From CAKZYD01 sp039814715 (GTDB lineage: Bacteria; Pseudomonadota; Alphaproteobacteria; Sphingomonadales; CAKZYD01): a DNA stretch of 64,000 bases. Of the stretch, positions 34,523 through 42,613 are shown in pieces; the first letter of the stretch is position 1; each line of letters starts with the position of its first letter. The stretch is from the NCBI GenBank assembly GCA_039814715.1, contig JBCCAR010000001.1, positions 1 to 64,000 of the forward strand. The letters run 5' to 3'. The notes under the pieces were generated by a model. The model did no database searches and was not told the origin of the DNA. It was given only the letters and a program-made list of their open reading frames with translations. The position numbers and the translations under genes are program-made.

Positions 34523-36025
34523 GTGCTAAAAGAATACCAAATCGATGCGGAGACGTTTAAAACCCTCGAGACTAGAAAGCCTGGGAAAGCAAGGCTTCAT
34601 GTAACCGGAGCGCTTGCACTCACGCAGATTAGCGTTCTTGACAGCATTGATGGACGGGCTCTGGGCGCAGGACTTATATTGCTTTGGCAGCCTACCATCG
34701 GGCGCGCTGGGCAGTTCTGCGTCCGCAAGACAAAGACTGGCGAACGACTGGTCGTCCTGCCGCTCAAAACGCCGCCCCAGACGCTTGGCGATTTGCCCGC
34801 GACCCTTTTGGGCGGCGCTCTTCATGACGCGCTTGATGGGCGCGCGTTGATTTGCCTCCATCATCTCAAAGTGCAGCTGAAGACGATGAACCTGGTTGTC
34901 AAAAATCAGACCATCGCAGACGCTGTGTGCGCGCTTGAAGGAGATGGCAAACGCGCATGGATGTGGGTTGATCCGCGCAAGGGGTTTGAAAACGCCGCCT
35001 CATCAGCTCTAAAACCGATCGGCAATGCAAAGGCTAAAATGCCAGCCTTTTCCGGCGTCCTTGACCACGCCAGCAAGGCGGCGCAGCTCAATAGCAAAGG
35101 GTTCCCTACCCTCACGGCGTCGCAGCCAGCCGCGCAGGCAATTCAGCTCCTCCATGAAACGCTGCTCGCGCAGATGACCTCTCAGGTTGATGGAACCTGC
35201 AAAGACTTGGACATCGAATTCTTGCACGATTTGCGCGTGGCAAGCCGGCGGGCTCGGTCATTATTGCAGACAGTCAAAACGGTCTTGTCTGAAGAGGCGC
35301 AAGCTTATGGCATTGAAAGATACCGCTGGCTTGGGCAAGAAACGACGGCGCTGCGGGACTTAGACGTTTATTTATATGATTACCCGGCCTTGCAAGAAGC
35401 GTTGTCGCCGGAAATGCGCATAGCGCTGGAACCCTTCCGCCTCCTCTTGGAAACCGAACGCAAACGCGCTTTCAGCCGTGTGAAAACGGTCTTAAAATCG
35501 CGCGCCTTTTCGCAGTTCGCTCAAAGCTGGGGTGACAAACTGGCCGCCGATGAAAGCTATCAAGGCAAGGACGCTGGGCAACCCATCGGAGCCATTGCAG
35601 CCAAAGCAATTTGGAAGCGATATGGCCGCATCTGCGCCGATGGTCAGGCGATTACGGATGATACACCAGCCGAAGCCCTTCACGACCTGCGCAAGCAAGG
35701 CAAGAAACTACGCTATCTGCTGGAGTTCTTCGCAAGCCTTTACCCTGCAGCTCAAATCAAGCCGCGGATCGGCTCGCTGAAAAAGCTCCAGGACCTATTG
35801 GGCGCGTATCAAGACTGCGCTGTGCAAGCAGCGTTCTTGGAAGATAAGGCAGCCAAACTTCGTAAAGATGTGTCTGTTCCGGCAGAAACTCTTATGGCGA
35901 TGGGCGCGCTTGCAGACCAACGTTTGCAAGATGAAAAACGTCTGCGGAGAGATTTTCAGGCGTTTTTCAAGCCCTTTGCCAGTGCACCAGAGCGTGCCGG
36001 CTACAAGGGGATGTTGAACCTCTAG
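34523..36025 (+). CDS. CHAD-domain protein with N-terminal degenerate CYTH-like domain
   Basis: A 500-residue cytoplasmic protein from a GTG; an ATG 13 bases earlier is out of frame and stops at once. The N-terminal 150 residues resemble a worn CYTH fold (V-L-D-S-I-D-G-R-A-L-G-A-G-L, then D-G-R-A-L-I-C-L). From about 200 a helical CHAD domain follows with its conserved histidines in F-L-H-D-L-R-V-A-S-R-R-A-R (H235) and L-H-D-L-R-K-Q-G-K-K-L-R-Y-L-L-E. CHAD domains bind polyphosphate through histidines and basic residues, and in other bacteria locate to polyphosphate granules. It is followed 34 bases later by a ParA ATPase gene and then a convergent CYTH gene. This context suggests a granule-related function, which is inference. 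Confidence 0.88.
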   Translation: MLKEYQIDAETFKTLETRKPGKARLHVTGALALTQISVLDSIDGRALGAGLILLWQPTIGRAGQFCVRKTKTGERLVVLPLKTPPQTLGDLPATLLGGALHDALDGRALICLHHLKVQLKTMNLVVKNQTIADAVCALEGDGKRAWMWVDPRKGFENAASSALKPIGNAKAKMPAFSGVLDHASKAAQLNSKGFPTLTASQPAAQAIQLLHETLLAQMTSQVDGTCKDLDIEFLHDLRVASRRARSLLQTVKTVLSEEAQAYGIERYRWLGQETTALRDLDVYLYDYPALQEALSPEMRIALEPFRLLLETERKRAFSRVKTVLKSRAFSQFAQSWGDKLAADESYQGKDAGQPIGAIAAKAIWKRYGRICADGQAITDDTPAEALHDLRKQGKKLRYLLEFFASLYPAAQIKPRIGSLKKLQDLLGAYQDCAVQAAFLEDKAAKLRKDVSVPAETLMAMGALADQRLQDEKRLRRDFQAFFKPFASAPERAGYKGMLNL

Positions 36026-36059
36026 TCACAACTCTAAGAACCACAAATAAAAGGTGGCA

Positions 36060-36815
36060 ATGATGTACGTTTTTGCATTTTACAATTTAAAGGGCGGCGT
36101 TGGCAAAACGACGACAGCCGTAAACATAACGCATGTGGCGTCCCTCATGGGCACGCGCAGTTTAATCTGGGACCTAGACCCGCAAGGGGCTTCGACCTTT
36201 TATTTCGGCCGAAAGGCGAAGGTAAAAGGCGGCGTTGAGCGTCTGATGACCCGCGACAATGCCCTCCAAAAAGCCATTAAAGGGACAGATTATCCCAATT
36301 TAGATCTGCTACCCGCAGATTTTAGCTATCGGCATTTCGATGATGTGCTGGAAGAATTCAAGTCGACGAAGCAGCTCGGCAAAATGTCGAAGACGCTGAA
36401 AAAAGACTATGACGTCATGTTCTTAGATTGCCCGCCATCCTTGTCCCATCTGTCTGAAAACGTGATGCGAGCAGCGGATGTTTTGATCATGCCCATGCTA
36501 CCCACAACGCTATCGCTGCGGACTTATGAGCAAGTGAGCGAGTTTTTGCAAGACGTGAAGAAACCGCCGCTGCTCCTGCCGTTCTTTTCCATGGTTGACA
36601 GGCGCAAATCCATGCACCGCGACGTTGTGAACGGGTTCCCCAAAGAACATCCCAACGCCCTATCGACCATTGTTCCCTATTCCAGTATTTTGGAAAAAAT
36701 GGGCCTAACCCGCGCGCCTGTGACGGCCACAGCGCCGAAATCGACTATCTCAGTGGCCTATCATAGCCTATGGCAAGATATTCAAGACGCATTTGCAAGG
36801 CACAAACGCAAGTAG
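36060..36815 (+). CDS. Orphan ParA-family ATPase linked to CHAD and CYTH genes
   Basis: A 251-residue ParA/Soj-like ATPase. The ATG at 36060 follows AAGG by a good spacing; a GTG six bases earlier is less likely. It has the deviant Walker A K-G-G-V-G-K-T-T (11-18) with its signature lysine, Walker A' D-L-D-P-Q-G-A-S-T (38-46) and Walker B F-L-D-C-P-P (121-126). There is no N-terminal HTH and no adjacent parB or parS-like repeats, so chromosome or plasmid partition is not indicated. Related orphan ParAs position cargo such as carboxysomes or chemoreceptor clusters on the nucleoid. Here the cargo could be the polyphosphate granule bound by the upstream CHAD protein. Confidence 0.9.
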   Translation: MMYVFAFYNLKGGVGKTTTAVNITHVASLMGTRSLIWDLDPQGASTFYFGRKAKVKGGVERLMTRDNALQKAIKGTDYPNLDLLPADFSYRHFDDVLEEFKSTKQLGKMSKTLKKDYDVMFLDCPPSLSHLSENVMRAADVLIMPMLPTTLSLRTYEQVSEFLQDVKKPPLLLPFFSMVDRRKSMHRDVVNGFPKEHPNALSTIVPYSSILEKMGLTRAPVTATAPKSTISVAYHSLWQDIQDAFARHKRK

Positions 36816-36820
36816 CGCGC

Positions 36821-37312
36821 TCATGGCTGCTGCAACAATGCCTCATAAGTGACGCCCCAGCCTTTGAACGGCGCGTCTAACAATGCGGCATTAAAGAAGC
36901 GCGGGTCTTGCGTCACTTCGCGGCCGAGCCATGACGGCGTATTAAAAGGTGTATCCGGGCCGGGCAATTCAATCTCGGCCACGATCAGCCCCGTATTGTC
37001 GCCGGAAAAGACATCGACTTCCCAGCTAAGGTCGCCTTGCGGCAGCCGGTGGCGCACTTTCTCTATGCGCGTTTTGCAAACTGAATGGAGTAGTGGTTCA
37101 CCATCTTCTGCAGCAATAGCCCACTCAAACTCCTGCCGCGCAATACCAACAGATGGCCCTTTGACCGTCAATTTATAGCCGCTGCCGTCATAGCGGACCC
37201 GCACGGTGCAGCCATCTTCTCGCGCGATATACCCTTGGACCAGTGTTTTGGCATCTGGGTCCGCGGGAAAAGGGCCCTGCACCAAAAATTTGCGCTCAAT
37301 CTCAATTCCCAT
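36821..37312 (-). CDS. CYTH domain protein (inorganic triphosphatase-like)
   Basis: A 163-residue protein beginning G-I-E-I-E-R-K-F-L-V, the E-x-E-R-K hallmark of CYTH triphosphate tunnel enzymes. Further family strands include V-R-V-R-Y-D-G-S-G-Y-K-L-T-V-K-G, R-Q-E-F-E-W, the basic K-V-R-H-R-L, W-E-V-D-V-F and V-A-E-I-E-L. Members hydrolyse tripolyphosphate or thiamin triphosphate with divalent metal. It is convergent with the ParA gene, ending 5 bases after it. Together with the CHAD gene this makes a polyphosphate-themed cluster. Confidence 0.9.
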   Translation of the reverse strand: MGIEIERKFLVQGPFPADPDAKTLVQGYIAREDGCTVRVRYDGSGYKLTVKGPSVGIARQEFEWAIAAEDGEPLLHSVCKTRIEKVRHRLPQGDLSWEVDVFSGDNTGLIVAEIELPGPDTPFNTPSWLGREVTQDPRFFNAALLDAPFKGWGVTYEALLQQP

Positions 37313-37458
37313 GGCGACGCTCGCTTCCCCTTGACCTTACACCACGGCTTAAAAAATCTGATGAGACACGTCAATATTACGTATTTTCCTATTTTGTTCT
37401 TGCGTCACGTCCCGATAGCCGCCATAAATAGGAACATTAGGGAACAAATGAGGGTGAT

Positions 37459-37650
37459 ATGACGTTTTTCGACATCGGTTTTTTGATTGCTTTCGTTTGT
37501 GGCAGCACTGTGTTTTGTGTGATCGGTTTTCGCCAAGTGTTTTCAGATATTGAGGCCTGGCATCTGGCCCGTGAGCCGCAGCCGGTTGAAGGAACGATGC
37601 GAAATGATCTCGTGACTGCTTCGATCAAGCGTTACGCGCTCACACGGTAG
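37459..37650 (+). CDS. Small single-span membrane protein
   Basis: A 63-residue protein with one hydrophobic segment at about 5-24 (I-G-F-L-I-A-F-V-C-G-S-T-V-F-C-V-I-G-F), then a charged tail. The ATG has GAGGG with good spacing, which supports it as real. No family recognised. It lies between the CYTH gene, from which it is divergent, and the convergent SPOR gene. Confidence 0.5.
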   Translation: MTFFDIGFLIAFVCGSTVFCVIGFRQVFSDIEAWHLAREPQPVEGTMRNDLVTASIKRYALTR

Positions 37651-37762
37651 AAACACCGCTGGGAAAGCGCCAGCATGAGGCTTCAGGCAGAGTGTCATGT
37701 GAAAAGGATGCGGGCAGAGAACAGCCCAGGCACAGACTTTACAGCAGATCAGGCAGGTGTTT

Positions 37763-38512
37763 CTAACGCTGTATCTGAACGACGGCGCAGTATTGTCCCT
37801 GCGCCTTAAGCCGATCGCATTGAGACAGAGCGGCATCTCTATTTTCATACCCTGCTGACACAAGACGGATGAATTTTCGCCCCGTGATGGTGTTCTCCCC
37901 CTTCATCTCATAAAAACTGCGGTCACTCAGTTCATCGGTAAACGCGTCTTCAAGGTTCTCAATCATCTCGGCAACATTTTCTGGCCGCGATAGTGAGGCA
38001 AGATGCAGCCCATATTCGATAACGAGCTCAGGCTCTGCCATTGGTTCAGGACTTGGATTAGGGCGGGAGTTCGTGACCGTTTCAGAACCAGCAGGCTGCG
38101 TTTCCACCTCCCTTGGGTCTTTGGACGGCTCCACATCGGCAGGCTCCAAGATCTCCGGCTCATCGACCCGTCCCGGCGTTAACGCTGCAGTCTCCTCAGA
38201 ACTTGGACTTTCATCAGGTCTGCGTGACTGTGGCTCGACCAAGGCCTCAATTTGCCTATTTGGCTCGACTTGCTCCTCAGAAACGGCAAAGGCATCTTTA
38301 AACACGCTGGCCGTTTGCTCTTTCAGTTTAAGCCTTTCCGCAGCGCTCGGTTGAACCCGCAAGCGCACACGCCCGGACTGCGCCAAGATATCTTGCGACA
38401 CTGCAACCTTATCTGGCGCTGCATCGCCGCGCGCGAAGGTTGCTGAGATGCTGATCCCAAGCAAAAACCCTGCAACGCAAAACACAGTATTTTGCAGATA
38501 AATATTCGCCAT
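37763..38512 (-). CDS. SPOR-domain envelope protein
   Basis: A 249-residue protein with an N-terminal signal or anchor segment (about 8-28), a long Glu/Pro/Ser-rich linker (about 65-160), and a C-terminal SPOR domain. The domain has Y-G-L-H-L-A-S-L-S, the middle helix, and F-I-R-L-V-S-A-G-Y-E-N-R-D-A-A-L-S-Q-C. SPOR domains bind denuded septal peptidoglycan, so a periplasmic role at the division site is likely. It is transcribed alone; the region shared with the padR gene holds both promoters. Confidence 0.8.
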   Translation of the reverse strand: MANIYLQNTVFCVAGFLLGISISATFARGDAAPDKVAVSQDILAQSGRVRLRVQPSAAERLKLKEQTASVFKDAFAVSEEQVEPNRQIEALVEPQSRRPDESPSSEETAALTPGRVDEPEILEPADVEPSKDPREVETQPAGSETVTNSRPNPSPEPMAEPELVIEYGLHLASLSRPENVAEMIENLEDAFTDELSDRSFYEMKGENTITGRKFIRLVSAGYENRDAALSQCDRLKAQGQYCAVVQIQR

Positions 38513-38638
38513 TGCCGCCGCCGCTTATGGTTAACGCATGTATGAGCTTTTACGCTGCATTCGACAAGCCCCAAGCCTTCAATCAAAACCTTCTTTTCGA
38601 AGCAAAACCCGGCAACCTTTATCTCATTGCCGATTACC

Positions 38639-38673
38639 CCTATATTGGACTGGAACTATCAAAGAGATATAGG
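38639..38673. promoter_or_regulatory. Inverted repeat over the padR start region (candidate operator)
   Basis: CCTATAT (38639-38645) and ATATAGG (38667-38673) form a perfect 7-bp inverted repeat spaced by 21 bases. The right arm ends two bases before the padR ATG and covers its ribosome-binding region. Autoregulation by PadR is common, so this is a reasonable operator candidate. Confidence 0.4.
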
Positions 38674-38675
38674 TC

Positions 38676-39209
38676 ATGGACGTCAAAACCTTATGCCTTG
38701 GCATCTTGTCGTTGGGTGAAGCGACTGGCTATGAAATTAAGAAGCTCGTCGCGGACGGCGCCTTTAGTTTTTTCAGCGAAGCAAGCTACGGCTCGATCTA
38801 CCCAGCCCTTACAAAGCTGATGGAGGCTGGTTTGGTGACCTGCAGATCACAATCACAAGATGGACGGCCAGATAAAAAAATTTATTCCCTCACAGCGGCG
38901 GGGGAGGCTGAGCTTAAAACAAATATTTTGCAAAGCCCTGGACCTGACAAACAGCGCTCTGAGTTCTTGGCCACTGTTCTGTTCTCAGAAGCTGTCTCGC
39001 CTGAGCGGTTAACGCTGCTGCTGGCAGAGCGAAAGCAATACCACAAGGAACGCATTGCAGCGCTAGAAGTCATGCAAGATGATGAGATGTCACCAGCCGG
39101 GCGTTTCGTGATTGGCTATGGGCTGCATATTCAGCGCGCTGCCCTTGCGTTTTTAGAAGACGAAGGCGAAGCTTTGGCCGCGCTTTGTGTGCCTACTGCG
39201 GCGCACTAG
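38676..39209 (+). CDS. PadR-family transcriptional regulator
   Basis: A 177-residue regulator with an N-terminal winged helix (C-L-G-I-L-S-L-G-E-A-T-G-Y-E-I, then Y-G-S-I-Y-P-A-L-T-K-L-M-E-A-G-L-V, and the wing D-G-R-P-D-K-K-I-Y-S-L-T). A C-terminal helical dimerisation domain follows (subfamily 2 length). PadR proteins repress phenolic-acid, efflux or envelope-stress genes; the target here is unknown. Its 3' end overlaps the convergent pssA gene by 17 bases. A 7-bp inverted repeat overlaps its start. Confidence 0.88.
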   Translation: MDVKTLCLGILSLGEATGYEIKKLVADGAFSFFSEASYGSIYPALTKLMEAGLVTCRSQSQDGRPDKKIYSLTAAGEAELKTNILQSPGPDKQRSEFLATVLFSEAVSPERLTLLLAERKQYHKERIAALEVMQDDEMSPAGRFVIGYGLHIQRAALAFLEDEGEALAALCVPTAAH

Positions 39210-39987
39210 GCGGCGGGCTATCATCGCCTTGAGCATCCAGCTCCTGCCACCCGCGCCGGACGCGCGCCATATGACGCCAACTGATGGGGAGCGAGGCAAG
39301 ATAAGCTGCGGCGCAGACGGTCAACGTGATCCACGGAAACGTTGTCAAGCATGCCACAAAGACGCCCACTGACAAGAGCACACTCCATCGCACGGAACGG
39401 CGGATACGCAGCGCTTTAAGCGAATAGGTCGGGATGTTTGAAATCATCAAAATACAAAGCGCGAAGGCATAGAGCGTTGTCAGCGCCGGCGTCCATAGGG
39501 CATCGCGTCCAGCCCAAAAAGCCATGTACATAGGTGCAAGCACAAGGCCCGCAGCGACCGGCGCAGGAACGCCAGTCAAAAAGCCAGCGCGCTTATAATC
39601 GTTATCCTCAGCATCGAGATTGGCATTAAAGCGCGCCAAACGCAGAGCGCAGGACACAGCAAATGCGAGCGCGAGTATCCACCCAATGCCGCCAACATCC
39701 TGCAGCGCCCAAACATATAATATGAGCGCTGGCGCCATGCCAAACGCAATCACGTCCGACAAAGAGTCCAGCGCTGCCCCGAACGCTGAGCTAGCCTTTA
39801 ACGCCCGCGCTATAGCACCATCGACCCCATCAAATATCCCGGCCACAACGACAGCCAGGACTGCATTTTGCCAGTTTCCTTCCAGCGCAAAGCGAACACC
39901 CGTCAGCCCGGAACTGAGCGCCAATATGGTCACGCAGTTGGGAATGAGCATCCTAAGAGAAAGGCCGCGTTTTGGCGCCTCAGACAT
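39193..39987 (-). CDS. pssA: CDP-diacylglycerol--serine O-phosphatidyltransferase
   Basis: A 264-residue multi-span inner-membrane enzyme that makes phosphatidylserine from CDP-diacylglycerol and serine. The CDP-alcohol phosphotransferase motif D-G-x2-A-R-x8-G-x3-D-x3-D is complete (D56, G57, R61, G70, D74, D78). Several hydrophobic segments follow. It lies 18 bases after the psd gene on the same strand; the two enzymes carry out consecutive steps to phosphatidylethanolamine. Length and N-terminal I-P-N-C-V-T-I-L-A-L-S-S-G match the alphaproteobacterial PssA. Confidence 0.93.
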   Translation of the reverse strand: MSEAPKRGLSLRMLIPNCVTILALSSGLTGVRFALEGNWQNAVLAVVVAGIFDGVDGAIARALKASSAFGAALDSLSDVIAFGMAPALILYVWALQDVGGIGWILALAFAVSCALRLARFNANLDAEDNDYKRAGFLTGVPAPVAAGLVLAPMYMAFWAGRDALWTPALTTLYAFALCILMISNIPTYSLKALRIRRSVRWSVLLSVGVFVACLTTFPWITLTVCAAAYLASLPISWRHMARVRRGWQELDAQGDDSPPPSAPQ

Positions 39988-40005
39988 GGCGTACTCCTGC
40001 CAGCA

Positions 40006-40725
40006 TTAGCGCCGCACCGCAGGCATTGGGGTGCTGCTTGCTTTGTCCTGCGGCATAGCGAGAATGGTCTCCCCGCCAAGGGTCCTCTGCCCCAATGAGA
40101 CAGTCGGCGCATAACCTTCAGGAAGGTAAATATCCATGCGCGAGCCAAAACGGATAATGCCAAAGCGCTCGCCTGCTTCGAGCCTATCGCCTTCTTCGAC
40201 ATCGCAAATAATGCGGCGCGCAACAAAACCGGAGATTTGGACAAAAGCAACATAACTGCCGTCAGGCCGTTCTAAAGCAACCAGGTTGCGCTCGTTATCC
40301 GTGCTGGCTTTATCTAGATTCGCGTTCACCATGGTTCCAGGGACATAGGCGATCCGCGCAATACGGCCAGCGCAAGGGGCGCGGTTAACATGGACATCTA
40401 GGACAGAGAGAAACACACTGATGCGCGTACAAGTGCCTCCTGCAGGGCCTAGATCGCCAAGCTCAGCAGGCCAGGGTGCCTTTGTGACGGCGCAGATGCG
40501 GCCATCACTAGGCGCGATCATAGCATCTGCCTGTTTGGGTACATAGCGATCAGGATCTCGGAAGAAAAACAGGCAGAAGCCCAAAAACACAAGGCCAAGC
40601 CAGCCAACGATGTTGCCGATCAAGAGGAAGCCTAAAAGCGCAACGGCAAAACCACCAAAAACAAAGGGGCGCCCTTCACGGTGAATAGGGGGGAAAAACT
40701 CGCTCATTCCAAATTGCATAGACAT
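40006..40725 (-). CDS. psd: Phosphatidylserine decarboxylase, short type
   Basis: A 239-residue membrane-associated enzyme producing phosphatidylethanolamine. Two hydrophobic segments at about 21-55 precede the catalytic part (F-F-R-D-P-D-R, A-P-S-D-G-R-I, F-L-S-V-L-D-V-H-V-N-R). Self-processing occurs at the G-S bond, here R-F-G-S-R with G194-S195, generating the pyruvoyl cofactor. GGAG lies nine bases before the ATG. It is cotranscribed with pssA; this psd-pssA pair is widespread in alphaproteobacteria. Confidence 0.93.
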   Translation of the reverse strand: MSMQFGMSEFFPPIHREGRPFVFGGFAVALLGFLLIGNIVGWLGLVFLGFCLFFFRDPDRYVPKQADAMIAPSDGRICAVTKAPWPAELGDLGPAGGTCTRISVFLSVLDVHVNRAPCAGRIARIAYVPGTMVNANLDKASTDNERNLVALERPDGSYVAFVQISGFVARRIICDVEEGDRLEAGERFGIIRFGSRMDIYLPEGYAPTVSLGQRTLGGETILAMPQDKASSTPMPAVRR

Positions 40726-40803
40726 GCAAACGGTCTCCTCTTTGCAAAAGAACCAAGCCTGATCTCGCCATACAGCTAAATCACTTGGAATTCTTGCCCA
40801 GTT

Positions 40804-40818
40804 TTAACGCCTAGTTAA
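40804..40818. promoter_or_regulatory. CtrA-type binding site TTAA-N7-TTAA
   Basis: TTAA (40804-40807), seven bases, TTAA (40815-40818), with C after the first half, match the CtrA consensus TTAA-N7-TTAA[C]. It lies 66 bases upstream of the unknown gene at 40884 and about 80 bases upstream of psd on the other strand, so it could control either. CtrA is the alphaproteobacterial cell-cycle regulator. Confidence 0.6.
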
Positions 40819-40883
40819 ATGCCTGGGCTACACAATGCACGCTTAGGCTGCCAACAAAACCTACGAGCACGGGAACCAGACAC

Positions 40884-41315
40884 ATGACTATGGCCCTTAG
40901 CTATGACATCACCGGCGACGCGTCAGCTATTTTACAAAATATAGAACGCGCACAGCAGGCCATTTCATATGTTCGTTTGCCCTTCAAGTCTCAATTCTCG
41001 TTTGGCCCTTATCGCTGCCGCGCGCGGGTGCTTGGAAATGCAGATCGCTTTGCTGTAGCACTCACCATTTTCGCAGGCCGTGTGCCTTTTACAGCCGAAA
41101 ACAGGGCAGCACGAACAGCTCTGCTGGGCTTACGCGGCACGGATATGGCCAGCTCAGGGTCGTTAGAAATTATGTCAGATAACTGGGCAATCGTGAAAAC
41201 GCGCTTTGCCGTCTTGCAACCGCCGCGCAGAGAAACAGTGAGTGAAGCGCTGATGTCGCGCCTCACCCTCCTTCGCCCTGGCCTCGATGCGCTGGCACGT
41301 GAAACCAAGACCTGA
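40884..41315 (+). CDS. Hypothetical protein behind a CtrA-type site
   Basis: A 143-residue soluble protein with no signal peptide. It seems alpha/beta, with F-K-S-Q-F-S-F-G-P-Y-R-C-R-A-R-V, R-F-A-V-A-L-T-I-F-A-G and W-A-I-V-K-T-R-F-A-V-L strands and a helical C-terminus. I recognise no family. It is divergent from psd and convergent with the LysM gene, so it is a single-gene unit. The CtrA-like box upstream suggests cell-cycle-linked expression. Confidence 0.65.
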   Translation: MTMALSYDITGDASAILQNIERAQQAISYVRLPFKSQFSFGPYRCRARVLGNADRFAVALTIFAGRVPFTAENRAARTALLGLRGTDMASSGSLEIMSDNWAIVKTRFAVLQPPRRETVSEALMSRLTLLRPGLDALARETKT

Positions 41316-41329
41316 GGACGCCTTCTCAA

Positions 41330-42352
41330 TCAGTTTTGGGGGCTAACGGCCTGATCAGCCGCTGCGCCAGGCAAATCAAAGACCTGGCCAGGGTAAATCA
41401 AATCAGGATTGCGGATTTGACCCGCATTCTCTTCAAATATAACGGTATAAAGCTCGCCGCCGCCATAAACTGATCGTGCGATTGCCCAGAGGTTATTGCC
41501 ACGGGACACAACGACAGAACGTGCAGCCGCACTTGGCTCAAAAGGTGCAGATTTCGAAAATGGTTGCACAATACGCAGCGTGACCGCGCTATCTTCGCGG
41601 GCGAGTTGATCAATACGCAGCTCGTGGTCGGCCGAGACATCTAGGGCGCCCAAGCTGATCGACCATGCCCCAGCATCATCGGCAGTCACTTCATTGACAT
41701 AGGCGTTGTTCAAATAAATCCGCAAAGAATCGCCAGCATTGGAGCGGCCCGTCACAATTGCAGATGAATCAGGCAGGATGTCTATTGAACTGACATGCAA
41801 GATAAGGGCGCCAGCATTATTCCCGCTGGGTATTTGTAGCGCGCGGCTGACGCCGTCGCCGGTGCGCGGCGATAGTACAGCCAAGACGCCTTCATCACTC
41901 TCTTCGGGGATTTCGACTACAACCACATTATCGGATGTGACCAGTTGACCATCTGCGCCGCGGGCCCGCAATGAGAGCTCAAGCGATCCACCCGGCAAAC
42001 GATCCGCTAAAATAATGACCCACTCGCCATTATCGTCAGCAAAGGCAGATGCGGCAACATCCTCCCCTTGAAGCAACTCAACTTTTTGGCCAGGCAAGGC
42101 CCGCCCTGCGACAACCCCCGTCCCGTTTCGGCTGATGCGAACGATATCAAAGGAAGGCGGCGTGGGCGTATCAATCTCTGGCTCTTCAAACACATCAGGC
42201 TCAGGTTCAATAGAAGCAACTGCGGCTTCCTCGACATCACTTTGACGCCCCTGTTGGTCTGATGAGGTGCTGCCCAAAGAGCCGGCAAGCCAAGCGGCTA
42301 TGACAAGAGCTAAGAGAGCGGCAATTGCCAGGACCCAATATACTGCACGCAT
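41330..42352 (-). CDS. Membrane-anchored LysM peptidoglycan-binding protein
   Basis: A 340-residue protein from the ATG at 42352, chosen because a TTG 93 bases upstream lacks support. A TM anchor (about 3-24) is followed by an acidic linker. Two Ig-like repeats come next (G-T-G-V-V-A-G-R-A-L-P-G-Q-K-V-E-L and S-A-I-V-T-G-R-S-N-A-G-D-S-L-R-I), each followed by an alanine/glycine-rich strand set. The C-terminal LysM domain reads V-S-R-G-N-N-L-W-A-I-A-R-S-V-Y-G-G-G and I-R-N-P-D-L-I-Y-P-G-Q-V-F. Such proteins bind cell-wall glycan in the periplasm. It is divergent from icd. Confidence 0.85.
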   Translation of the reverse strand: MRAVYWVLAIAALLALVIAAWLAGSLGSTSSDQQGRQSDVEEAAVASIEPEPDVFEEPEIDTPTPPSFDIVRISRNGTGVVAGRALPGQKVELLQGEDVAASAFADDNGEWVIILADRLPGGSLELSLRARGADGQLVTSDNVVVVEIPEESDEGVLAVLSPRTGDGVSRALQIPSGNNAGALILHVSSIDILPDSSAIVTGRSNAGDSLRIYLNNAYVNEVTADDAGAWSISLGALDVSADHELRIDQLAREDSAVTLRIVQPFSKSAPFEPSAAARSVVVSRGNNLWAIARSVYGGGELYTVIFEENAGQIRNPDLIYPGQVFDLPGAAADQAVSPQN

Positions 42353-42613
42353 GAAACGTCCGCCCTTTCTCTCCGCGCTGGTTTGGCCCTGCCCCGATTG
42401 CGCTTTTGGTTTTTTTAAGCGCAAGAGCCTGTGTGCCACAAGCAAGGCGCGCGCGACAAGCTATCCCTGTCGCTTTTTCTCACTTCAAGCATCAACAGGC
42501 GCTGCAAATACGGCATAAATGCGAACAAAAGGGCCGTCTTTTTGCTGGTCTTCAATGCGCGAAACTCGTATGTGGCGTGCTAGATTGAGTTATTCCAAAA
42601 TAAAGAGGATTAC

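Noticed and set aside
36060..36815. ParA as part of a plasmid or chromosome partition locus
   Set aside because: No parB, no repeated parS-like sequence and no replication gene nearby; neighbours are polyphosphate-related.
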